Assembly: GCA_011620345.1 (NCBI GenBank)
Contig: WOZJ01000005.1
Location: forward strand, 1-10,825
Length of the DNA stretch: 10,825 nucleotides
Source: Nitrospirota bacterium
GTDB lineage: Bacteria > UBA2233
Direction of reading: 5' to 3'
Shown here: piece after piece, positions 1 to 5,655 of the stretch
Numbering within the stretch: position 1 is the stretch's first letter
Layout: every line of letters begins with the position of its first letter
Program-made: the position numbers and the translations under genes
Notes under the pieces: generated by a model
What the model saw: the letters and a program-made list of their open reading frames with translations, nothing else
Told to the model about the DNA's origin: nothing
Database searches by the model: none

Positions 1-10
1 CTTCCCATCT

Positions 11-36
11 GATAGCCGGGTCTTTCTAGGCCCGGC
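11..36 (+). repeat. REP-like stem-loop unit A (diverged, inverted)
   Basis: A GATAG head leads into a 9-bp stem, GCCGGGTCT (15-23) pairing with AGGCCCGGC (28-36), with one T·G wobble and a TTCT loop at 24-27. It matches the two units at 46-71 and 97-122 when those are read on the minus strand: same GATAG head, same CGGG at the stem base, same TTCT loop. The inner stem bases differ but still pair. There is no T-run after the stem, so a Rho-independent terminator is not favoured. Confidence 0.6.
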
Positions 37-45
37 GCAAAGAGA

Positions 46-71
46 GCTGGACAAGAATGTCCCGCCTATCG
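46..71 (-). repeat. REP-like stem-loop unit B
   Basis: On the minus strand this reads as a GATAG head followed by an imperfect 8-bp palindrome around a TTCT loop. On the plus strand the inner arms GGACA (49-53) and TGTCC (58-62) flank AGAA, with one mismatch lower in the stem (T48 against C63). Bases 49-71 are identical to 100-122. Confidence 0.7.
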
Positions 72-96
72 GGGGCCGGCGGAAAGGCAGAACGTA

Positions 97-122
97 GCGG
101 GACAAGAATGTCCCGCCTATCG
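97..122 (-). repeat. REP-like stem-loop unit C
   Basis: This is the cleanest copy. A perfect 8-bp stem, GCGGGACA (97-104) with TGTCCCGC (109-116), surrounds an AGAA loop on the plus strand (TTCT on the minus strand), and CTATC follows, which is GATAG on the minus strand. It lies 51 bp from unit B in the same orientation, with a 23-bp exact match (49-71 and 100-122). It is about 70 bp downstream of the stop of the 108-aa gene, a usual place for REP-type repeats. Confidence 0.7.
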
Positions 123-189
123 AGGGGCTTGGCTTCGGTGATCTTCATGGCAAACGAAAGACATAGAAGGAAGAACATAGCCCGGCGAG

Positions 190-516
190 CTAGCGGAATA
201 CGACCTGCCTCACGCTGGTTTCGCGCTCGATCGCTCCGGCAATCTCTTTCCTTGCCACCTCGTCTAAAATGGGCTCCACCTCGGAGATCCAGCACCCTTC
301 CTGGTTCTGCCTGATCTTCGGGCCCAGGACAAAACCAGGAACAAGGGCATAGCCCCAACCGCCCGAACCGCAACACGAAGTGTCACAAACGGCGTAACCC
401 ACGAAGTAGAGCACCTCTTTCCCGGCGTAACGAAGCGTCCTTTCGTGGGTAAGCGCGTAGTGCCCGCTTATGGAAGTCACATCCTCCCCAAGCATCGGAT
501 GCACGAACTCAGGCAT
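190..516 (-). CDS. small Cys-rich conserved-looking hypothetical protein (CDTSCCG motif)
   Basis: Function unknown; 108 aa. The ATG at 514-516 is preferred because GGAGGGGG (522-529) sits 5 bp upstream. A TTG at 598-600 would extend the frame to 136 aa, but it would overlap the nagA end and lacks such a site. No signal peptide or membrane segment is seen. The centre carries CDTSCCGSGGWGYALVPG (44-61), with Cys44, Cys48 and Cys49 close together in a Gly-rich turn; Cys75 follows and the C-terminus is a charged helix. Clustered Cys suggests a metal site or redox role, which is inference. From memory, small proteins with a similar SCCG-GG-ALVPG stretch occur in anaerobic bacteria, but I cannot name the family. 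It lies 64 bp after nagA on the same strand, so co-transcription is possible. No functional link to amino-sugar catabolism is visible. Confidence 0.75.
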   Translation of the reverse strand: MPEFVHPMLGEDVTSISGHYALTHERTLRYAGKEVLYFVGYAVCDTSCCGSGGWGYALVPGFVLGPKIRQNQEGCWISEVEPILDEVARKEIAGAIERETSVRQVVFR

Positions 517-580
517 CGAAACCCCCTCCAATGGCCACTCGATAGCGGCCCTTTGTTCGTCGTTCGCCCAAAAGCGCCCC

Positions 581-1735
581 TCAAGGGCCTTGGTAGGCAA
601 GCCTACCCGCCCTGTATACCCGCCTCACTCCAAAGACGGGGCTAAGGACAACAAAGTCGGCCTGGCAGCCCGGGAGAATGGCCCCCATGCCCGGAAGCCC
701 GAGTGCCCTGGCCGGGTTGAGACTGAGCATTCTGGCCGCTTCATTCAAAGAAAAGCCTACTTTAACCAAGTTTTGAAATGCCTTGTCCATTGTAAGCAGC
801 GAGCCCGCGAGCGTCCCGTCAGAGAGCCTTGCCCTGCCCGCCTTGACCTCAACCTCCAACCCGCCAAGCCGGTAGCCCCCATCGGGCAGGCCCGTCGCCG
901 CGATCTGGTCGGTAACGGCAACGAGCCGATCCAAAGAGGCGGCATTACGTACAAAACGGAGCATCTCCGGAGCAACGTGAACAAGGTCGCATATGAGTTC
1001 GAGGTACGCTTGCGGGCTTTCAAGCAGCGCGAGCGCCGCGCCCGGATCTCTGTGGTGAACGGGGCGCATCGCGTTGAACAGATGGGTTGCACGGTCGGCA
1101 CCCCGGTAAAGGGCCTTTTTGGCCTCGTCAAAGCTTGCCCCCGTATGGCCTAGCGCCACTTTAAGGCCAAGGTTGGCCGCCTCGGAAACAAGCTCGAGGG
1201 CGCCCGCAAGCTCAGGAGCGAGCGTGAGCCCTCGAAGCGTGCCTTTGGAAAGCTTTGCTAACAGAGTAAGCTCTTTCGTGTCGGGAAGCCTTAGGCTTTC
1301 CTCGGCATGGGCACCCTTAAAACCGGGGGAAAGGTAGGGCCCTTCCAGCCAAACCCCGAGCGCTTGGGCGCCCGGCTTACGAGGATCGCAAAAAGCCCCC
1401 CCAAACGCCTTCATGAGCCCTTCTAGCGTTCCAGGCCCAAGCGAGACGAGCGTTGGAAGGAATGCCGTCACTCCGTGGCTTATGAGTGCCCCCGCCATAC
1501 CCTCCAACGCATCCGTTAGCTCGGCCCCACCGGATGCCTCAGACGGGTCGAACCCGCAAACTCCGTGCGTGTGGATGTCGATGAACCCGGGGGCGAGCAA
1601 AAGCCCGCCCAAATCTTCCCCTTTCGAGTCGACCCCCTCGAACACCTCCGCGAGGCACCCCTCTGCCACACGGACGGTTCCTGGAAAAACCGTCTCGTAC
1701 GGCGTCAGGATCTTTGCATTCGTAAGGCTCAGCAT
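581..1735 (-). CDS. nagA: N-acetylglucosamine-6-phosphate deacetylase
   Basis: Cytoplasmic amidohydrolase that removes acetate from GlcNAc-6-phosphate to give glucosamine-6-phosphate, in amino-sugar catabolism and cell-wall recycling. It has 384 aa, the normal family length. Motifs run in family order: HTHG (55-58) after a small N-terminal beta domain, EGPYLSPGFKG with the metal ligand Glu131, GHTGA with His197, THLFNAM with His218, a D-x-x-H stretch near 250-253, the catalytic Asp276 in AVTDQ, and DGTLAGS (306-312). The ATG at 1733-1735 is used; a GTG two codons upstream (1739-1741) is possible, and neither has a well-placed Shine-Dalgarno. It is divergent from the GlcG-like gene with about 80 bp between. 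No nagB, PTS or sugar-kinase gene is in the window, so the source of the phosphorylated sugar lies elsewhere. The product assignment is secure; the exact start is not. Confidence 0.93.
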   Translation of the reverse strand: MLSLTNAKILTPYETVFPGTVRVAEGCLAEVFEGVDSKGEDLGGLLLAPGFIDIHTHGVCGFDPSEASGGAELTDALEGMAGALISHGVTAFLPTLVSLGPGTLEGLMKAFGGAFCDPRKPGAQALGVWLEGPYLSPGFKGAHAEESLRLPDTKELTLLAKLSKGTLRGLTLAPELAGALELVSEAANLGLKVALGHTGASFDEAKKALYRGADRATHLFNAMRPVHHRDPGAALALLESPQAYLELICDLVHVAPEMLRFVRNAASLDRLVAVTDQIAATGLPDGGYRLGGLEVEVKAGRARLSDGTLAGSLLTMDKAFQNLVKVGFSLNEAARMLSLNPARALGLPGMGAILPGCQADFVVLSPVFGVRRVYRAGRLAYQGP

Positions 1736-1747
1736 ACTCACCAGGGT

Positions 1748-1776
1748 TTGCGCGTGCTCCCGATCCTGAGGATAAT
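1748..1776 (+). promoter_or_regulatory. sigma70-type promoter of the GlcG-like gene, -10 inside a palindrome
   Basis: TTGCGC (1748-1753) and GATAAT (1771-1776) are 17 bp apart, the ideal spacing, and the -10 matches the consensus at 5 of 6 bases. The -10 lies within the perfect palindrome AGGAT-A-ATCCT (1769-1779), so a dimeric regulator could bind there. Transcription would begin near 1783, leaving a short AT-rich leader. The same region must also drive nagA the other way, but a minus-strand promoter is less clear. Confidence 0.55.
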
Positions 1777-1805
1777 CCTAAAAATAAGCCAACGACAACA
1801 AAAAA

Positions 1806-1811
1806 AGGAGG
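1806..1811 (+). promoter_or_regulatory. ribosome binding site of the GlcG-like gene
   Basis: A consensus AGGAGG lies 6 bp before the ATG at 1818, within an A-rich leader. It fixes the start and predicts strong translation. Confidence 0.85.
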
Positions 1812-1817
1812 AACAAC

Positions 1818-2264
1818 ATGCCAAAACGCGCTCTTTTTTCGACCCGGCCTTTTCTTACGCTCGAAGGCGCACGAGTCATTCTCGAAGCGGCCAAGGAAAA
1901 GGCCAAAGAGATCGGCGTGGACATGGACATTGCGGTCGTTGATGGAGGCGGCCACTTAATCGCGTTCGAACGGATGGATGCGGCTAAAATCACGGGCATC
2001 GACATCGCCATCAACAAGGCCTTCACCTCGGCCTGCACGCGCAAGCCCACTTCCGAGTACGCGAAGATCGCCGGCCCGGGCGGGGAGGCGTTCGGCATCC
2101 ACGCCTCCAACCAGGGTCGGTTCATGGTCTTTGGCGGAGGTGTACCTATCGTTATACACGACGAGGTCGTTGGCGCCGTAGGCTGCTCCTCGGGAAGTGC
2201 CGCGCAGGACGAGGCCGTCGCCAGCGCCGGCATCGAGGCTTTCCTTCAAATACTCAAGGGTTAG
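1818..2264 (+). CDS. GlcG/HbpS-family (DUF336) small protein
   Basis: A 148-aa protein covering one complete GlcG/HbpS (PduO C-terminal-like) domain. The N-terminal helix pattern TLEGARVILEAAKEKAKE (14-31) leads into VDGGGHLIAFERMDAA (41-56), then a helix with INKAFTSACTRKPT (65-78), a GGGVPI strand turn (106-111) and the closing GAVGCSSGSAAQDEAVASAG (119-138). All are typical of the family. Some members bind heme or act as heme sensors, others occur in glycolate or propanediol clusters, and most are uncharacterised. No signal peptide is seen, so it is probably cytoplasmic. It appears to be a single-gene unit with its own promoter, ending convergently inside the 3' end of the next minus-strand gene (11-bp overlap). 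The family call is firm; ligand and role are unknown, and no glycolate or diol genes are nearby. Confidence 0.88.
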   Translation: MPKRALFSTRPFLTLEGARVILEAAKEKAKEIGVDMDIAVVDGGGHLIAFERMDAAKITGIDIAINKAFTSACTRKPTSEYAKIAGPGGEAFGIHASNQGRFMVFGGGVPIVIHDEVVGAVGCSSGSAAQDEAVASAGIEAFLQILKG

Positions 2265-3066
2265 GCCCTATGCGCGACATAAGAAACACCCATTCCTCCC
2301 AGCCTGGACTTAAGGGCTCGAGCGGGTACCAGCCATCGCCCTGGCTAACAGGCAGACCAGCAGGGGGCGACTGGGGCATCGGGACCTGTTGTGGGGGAAC
2401 CCCAGGGGCCTGAACGGGCCTTGGCGGCTGGGCCGGGGCCGGGGCAGACACTGTAGGGGCCGGGGTTGAAGCACTGGGGGGTGCACCAAGGGATGGCTGG
2501 GCCGGTGCAGCGGGTACTTGCGCCCCCTGGGACAAGGCCTGCGCGTAAGAACGCTCCAAACAGGCAAACCCTTCATCGATGCCCTCTTCTGCACCTTCCT
2601 GGGTAGGAAAATCGTAGCGGGCGAGCGAACCGTCCGGACAGCCAACCTCCAAGAGCAGCCTCTGGCCGTCTGAAATTCCGCGGTACGTGTAAGTTTGCCC
2701 GTTGGCGTCTATCATCGTGTAGCGTAGCGCATTCCGCCCCTCGATAGGCACACTTTCCGGAACGAGCGTGTAGAGAAGCTCCTCGTTGTGGGAATACACC
2801 CTCGGGTAGCCAAGGATGCCGAGCGAGACGACGGTAGGCTCTCCGAGCTTAAGCTCCATCGTGTAGCCGCCTTCGTAGGTTGCACGCCCCACGGCCTTTT
2901 CCGTATCGATCTCGCAGGAAATGAACGGCCCGCGTTCATCCCAGGCATGCAAGAGGGGATAGATGCACGATTCTTCCCAGCTTGGCTCCGCCCAAAGTGC
3001 AGATGGAAGGCAAAGGCAAGCAATAACGCTTACCCAAAGCAAGCTTGCAGCAGCCCAAACGCGCAT
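2254..3066 (-). CDS. secreted protein with proline/alanine-rich C-terminal linker
   Basis: Function not recognised; 270 aa. The ATG at 3064-3066 follows GGAGGGG (3072-3078) by 5 bp. Residues 1-26 form a signal peptide, with likely cleavage after ALWA. A lipobox-like VIAC ending at Cys17 is an alternative, but the hydrophobic stretch continues beyond it. The mature part begins with a roughly 150-residue beta-rich domain containing Cys34, Cys51, Cys143 and Cys169, which could form two disulfides. Residues 184-240 are almost all Pro, Ala, Gln and Ser, like a wall- or envelope-spanning linker, and a short Trp-rich tail follows (244-264). It is the last gene of the five-gene minus-strand run, 27 bp after the TorD-like gene, and its end overlaps the convergent GlcG-like gene by 11 bp. 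An envelope role is inference. Confidence 0.8.
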   Translation of the reverse strand: MRVWAAASLLWVSVIACLCLPSALWAEPSWEESCIYPLLHAWDERGPFISCEIDTEKAVGRATYEGGYTMELKLGEPTVVSLGILGYPRVYSHNEELLYTLVPESVPIEGRNALRYTMIDANGQTYTYRGISDGQRLLLEVGCPDGSLARYDFPTQEGAEEGIDEGFACLERSYAQALSQGAQVPAAPAQPSLGAPPSASTPAPTVSAPAPAQPPRPVQAPGVPPQQVPMPQSPPAGLPVSQGDGWYPLEPLSPGWEEWVFLMSRIGPNP

Positions 3067-3093
3067 GTCCGCCCCTCCGTGCTCCTTATTGTG

Positions 3094-3831
3094 TTATTGC
3101 CCTTGTTGTTCGCCTTCCTTTCCGCTTTCCAGAAAATGCTCCTTTGCTTCCTCTAGGTAGGCAAGGTCGAAGCGAAGGTAGGGCGGCAACGTAAGCGCAA
3201 GGCCTCGATAAAAGGAATGCCCTGTTTGCTCAAGGACAAGCTCGGAGAGCTTGTCTACGAAGCTCAACGGATGGGCCTTCAAGAATTCGATCGAAGTCGA
3301 GATGTCTTTGAGGGCCTCCTCGATGCCATCTTGCCCCTTCTCCTCGAGCGTGTCAGCGATCCGCTCCGAGAGCCTCGCTAAGAACAGCAGCTCGAGGCCT
3401 AAGTGGTCCTCGGGCTCGTTCGATTCCTGCTTGAGCTCAAACTTGGCCATCCAGTAGGCCTTGTAGACCTCGTCCCTTGGCTCGTCCATCAGCATCCTGT
3501 GCTTGCCCCGGAACAGGGATTCGTAAGGATAAGGCGATTCTTTTGCAGAAACACCCGGAGGCACGATAAACAGCTTGGCGTACTCCGTGGCCGCTTCCTT
3601 AAGCGGCATCTCCTTGTCCTGCTCCTTCGCGACCCTTTGGAGAAAGTCCCTAAAAAGGGCGAGGCCTTCTTGGTAGCGCTCGCTCTCAACCAGCTTCTCC
3701 AGCGCTCCAAGCCCTTGGAGAACGCCTTCTAGGTCTCCTAAGACCTCTTCGTTAGGGTCCTTATAAAGAGAAATGCCGAAAAAAGCAAGCAAGTCTCTTC
3801 TTGCCTTAAAGGCTTGAATAATCTCGTCCAT
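3094..3831 (-). CDS. TorD/DmsD-family molybdoenzyme maturation chaperone
   Basis: A 245-aa, largely helical cytoplasmic protein of the TorD family, chaperones that bind an apo-molybdoenzyme (often its Tat signal) and assist cofactor insertion before export. Signatures are EYAKLFIVPPG (83-93), then PYPYESLF (100-107), the family's EPEDHLGLELLFLARL block (139-154) and FLKAHPLSFVDKL (183-195). The ATG at 3829-3831 is chosen because AAGGGG (3837-3842) lies 5 bp upstream. The open frame continues upstream to 3933, but that part overlaps the polyferredoxin gene and does not look like TorD. The C-terminus has a hydrophilic tail (236-245). It is 32 bp downstream of the polyferredoxin gene, a pairing usual beside molybdopterin oxidoreductases, yet no such enzyme is in the window. 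Its client is unknown. Confidence 0.88.
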   Translation of the reverse strand: MDEIIQAFKARRDLLAFFGISLYKDPNEEVLGDLEGVLQGLGALEKLVESERYQEGLALFRDFLQRVAKEQDKEMPLKEAATEYAKLFIVPPGVSAKESPYPYESLFRGKHRMLMDEPRDEVYKAYWMAKFELKQESNEPEDHLGLELLFLARLSERIADTLEEKGQDGIEEALKDISTSIEFLKAHPLSFVDKLSELVLEQTGHSFYRGLALTLPPYLRFDLAYLEEAKEHFLESGKEGEQQGQ

Positions 3832-3853
3832 CGAATCCCCTTCGTAGTTCGTC

Positions 3854-3879
3854 GGCCAGCCTTTTACGAAAGGCTGGCC
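3854..3879. other. perfect 11-bp stem-loop around the polyferredoxin stop codon
   Basis: GGCCAGCCTTT (3854-3864) pairs exactly with AAAGGCTGGCC (3869-3879) around a 4-base loop (3865-3868). Read on the minus strand, the hairpin covers the last codons of the polyferredoxin gene, places the TAA stop across the loop and one stem base, and ends 12 bases before the TorD Shine-Dalgarno. On the plus strand a run of six T (3885-3890) follows a few bases later, so it could terminate antisense transcripts. On the minus strand no T-run follows, so mRNA processing or stability control between the two genes is more likely. Confidence 0.7.
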
Positions 3880-4943
3880 CTGGCTTTTTTCACGCACGCT
3901 GGGCAGAGCGTCCGCTCGCCCGCAAACAACCATTCCCTTTTACATCCAGCGCAGGGTCGCTTCTCAACGAGGACCAATACGGCCTCCCGAACGTCCAACC
4001 CGCAAGGCTTGAGCGAAAGCGCTTTTTCAAAACAGACATCCTGGCACATCCCGCACCCAAGGCACTTTAGAGCGTCAAAAACGAAGGCCTGCTTGCCGTC
4101 AACGTCCTTCACGTCCAGCGCCTTCGTAGGGCAGAGCCTGCTGCAGACCATGCAGGCGCTGCAACGCTCGGCGTCGATCTCGGGACGATGGAACAGTTTA
4201 CTCCAAAGCGCAGGCCACGCCTGAAGTGTGGGTAGCTTCCCGGACCGGCTCACCGCTCGTTTGACCCCCAAAGCGACCCCTGGGTCGCTGGTTTTGGCCT
4301 TGGGTAGAAGGCTGGACAAGCTCCTTGCCGCACCCTTTTGGGCAGACCCCGCCAAAAAATTGAAGAAGGAACGCCTAGAGAGTTGATTTTGCTGCTCGAA
4401 GGCATCGTTTTCCGGCATGGGCCCACGCTCGATGGTAAGCAGCCCGGTGTGTAGCCGATCCCCTTCGAACGCCCAAGGCTTCTTTTGGCCCTCTGCGCAC
4501 TCCTGGCAATTCCCAACCCAGATGGTCACGGACGTTTCGCCGAGGGTCGCAAGGCCGGCCAGCCAAGCGGGAAACAGCATCCCAAGGCAGCCAATTTGCA
4601 TTCGTTGCCTTGCCATAAGCTGGGCCTCGTCAATCCGCTTCTTGCAGGCAAACAGCCTTCTTTTGTCGTTCAGCGTCAGAAACCCCGCGCCTAAAGCTTG
4701 CTTTACGGCCACGGCGATCGCGCCCGTTGGACAGGCCGCCATACACAGCCCGCACAGCGTGCATCGCTCGTTTACGCTGAACCCCTCTTTGCCGATCGTG
4801 AGCGCGCCCTCGGGGCATGCGTCCTTGCATCGGGTACAAGAAGACAGGCGGCTACGGATGCGAAGGCAGCGCTCGAGCTCCAACCGAAACGCGTTTTCCT
4901 GTCCCATCATTCGAAGGACGAGCCCGGCAGGGTTTAGCGCCAT
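3864..4943 (-). CDS. polyferredoxin with four [4Fe-4S] motifs and a C-terminal CxxC pair
   Basis: A 359-aa electron-transfer protein. The N-terminal half has Cys26 with C36-x2-C39-x3-C43-P, then C61-x2-C64-x2-C67-x3-C71-P. The C-terminal half repeats a two-cluster ferredoxin: C261-C264-C267-C271-P and C294-C297-C300-C304. Between them are Cys100, Cys119 and a C146-x2-C149 pair plus SRRSFFNFLAG (189-199), which resembles a twin-arginine motif but is internal. The end has C331-x2-C334 and C347-x2-C350, spaced like a zinc ribbon or rubredoxin-like knuckle. No N-terminal signal or membrane helix is clear. The ATG at 4941-4943 has a G-rich site about 9 bp upstream. It sits just before the TorD-like gene, suggesting it passes electrons to or from a molybdoenzyme encoded elsewhere. 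A maturation or regulatory role is also possible. Confidence 0.88.
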   Translation of the reverse strand: MALNPAGLVLRMMGQENAFRLELERCLRIRSRLSSCTRCKDACPEGALTIGKEGFSVNERCTLCGLCMAACPTGAIAVAVKQALGAGFLTLNDKRRLFACKKRIDEAQLMARQRMQIGCLGMLFPAWLAGLATLGETSVTIWVGNCQECAEGQKKPWAFEGDRLHTGLLTIERGPMPENDAFEQQNQLSRRSFFNFLAGSAQKGAARSLSSLLPKAKTSDPGVALGVKRAVSRSGKLPTLQAWPALWSKLFHRPEIDAERCSACMVCSRLCPTKALDVKDVDGKQAFVFDALKCLGCGMCQDVCFEKALSLKPCGLDVREAVLVLVEKRPCAGCKREWLFAGERTLCPACVKKARASLS

Positions 4944-4990
4944 AGCGGTAAAGCCCCCTTTGGACCTTTGGCCAAATGCTTTTTCATCGT

Positions 4991-5605
4991 CTAATCCTGC
5001 ACTTCGATGTAAACGGCATAGGGGGGTGAGACATAGCCCTTTGCATGGTATGGCATCGGCCCGACTTGGACATAGAACGTTCCCGCTGGAAGGCCATACA
5101 CCATCGAAACCCGCTCGAAGTCCGGGAACACGGCCCTAGGGGGCAAAAGCACCTTGCCATCCGGCTTGAGCACGCCAAACAAGATGGCGGCACCACTCGA
5201 ACCCTCGGGAAAAGCCAGCATTATGGCCACCTGAGCGGGGCCATCGAGCGAAAAGGCGTACACGTCCACGTCGTCGTCTTGAAGTTGGCCCTCGAGGTCC
5301 CTTGCAAACGGCAGGGCTTGGGCCTCGCTTGGCGTATCGTTAGGCTCTTTTTCTTTGAGCGGGGGAAGGTGAACGCCTTGGGCCGGAACGGCCTCCCCTT
5401 GGGGCTGGCCTCCTTGCTGAGGAGTAAGCTGAACGACGTTCCCAAGAAGATCCTGGACCCCCGCAGGAAGGTTAAGCGTTTGCGCCCGAAGGCTTTGCGC
5501 AACCATCAAAAACCCAAGCCCAACCCCTGCAAAAAGGGATAGAAGACGCCCTTTGTGCACGCATACGGCTAGGATTTTACCTCGATCAATCATTAAAAGG
5601 TGCAT
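4991..5605 (-). CDS. exported PPC-domain (bacterial pre-peptidase C-terminal) protein
   Basis: 204 aa from the ATG at 5603-5605. The start is uncertain because no Shine-Dalgarno is convincing; an ATG four codons later (5591-5593) is equally possible. A basic stretch (H17-K18-G-R20) precedes a hydrophobic core (21-37), with likely signal-peptidase cleavage after SLRA (41). A Gln/Pro-rich linker (62-82) leads to a PPC-type beta-sandwich: EKEPNDTPSEAQALPF (85-100), then the LEGQLQDDDVDVYAFSLDG block (104-122), and a GLPAGTFYVQVG strand (171-182). PPC domains usually hang on secreted proteases or other exported enzymes and may bind substrate or surface; here the domain stands alone. It starts 21 bp after the SoxB-like gene, so the two may act together outside the membrane, which is inference. 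Confidence 0.82.
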   Translation of the reverse strand: MHLLMIDRGKILAVCVHKGRLLSLFAGVGLGFLMVAQSLRAQTLNLPAGVQDLLGNVVQLTPQQGGQPQGEAVPAQGVHLPPLKEKEPNDTPSEAQALPFARDLEGQLQDDDVDVYAFSLDGPAQVAIMLAFPEGSSGAAILFGVLKPDGKVLLPPRAVFPDFERVSMVYGLPAGTFYVQVGPMPYHAKGYVSPPYAVYIEVQD

Positions 5606-5625
5606 CCAATTGCTTTGTTTTTTTC

Positions 5626-5655
5626 ATTATAGCGAACCGGACGCTGGAAAGCGAA
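5626..5655 (-). promoter_or_regulatory. possible internal promoter overlapping the SoxB-like stop codon
   Basis: On the minus strand a perfect TATAAT (5626-5631) contains the TAA stop of the upstream gene (5627-5629). A weak TTCGCT -35 (5650-5655) is 18 bp away. The start point would be close to 5619, about 14 bases before the proposed PPC-protein ATG. This could uncouple the four downstream genes from the SoxB-like gene. The -10 is strong; the -35 is poor. Confidence 0.4.

Noticed and set aside
49-122. Start of a CRISPR array
   Set aside because: Only two direct copies, each a strong palindrome, plus a third inverted diverged copy; there is no regular spacer series and no cas gene.
26-376. 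116-codon minus-strand open frame
   Set aside because: It runs through the REP-like units (giving a repeated RRDILV) and overlaps the better supported 108-aa gene.
470-1153. 227-codon plus-strand open frame
   Set aside because: It is wholly or largely antisense to nagA and its neighbour, shows no domain, and lacks a ribosome binding site; nagA has all family motifs.
3832-3933. Longer N-terminus for the TorD-like protein
   Set aside because: This part overlaps the polyferredoxin gene, crosses the hairpin and does not look like TorD, whereas the ATG at 3831 has a well-spaced Shine-Dalgarno.
4417-5139. 240-codon plus-strand open frame
   Set aside because: Antisense to the polyferredoxin gene; composition is Ser/Arg/Pro-rich as expected from the reverse of a GC-rich gene.
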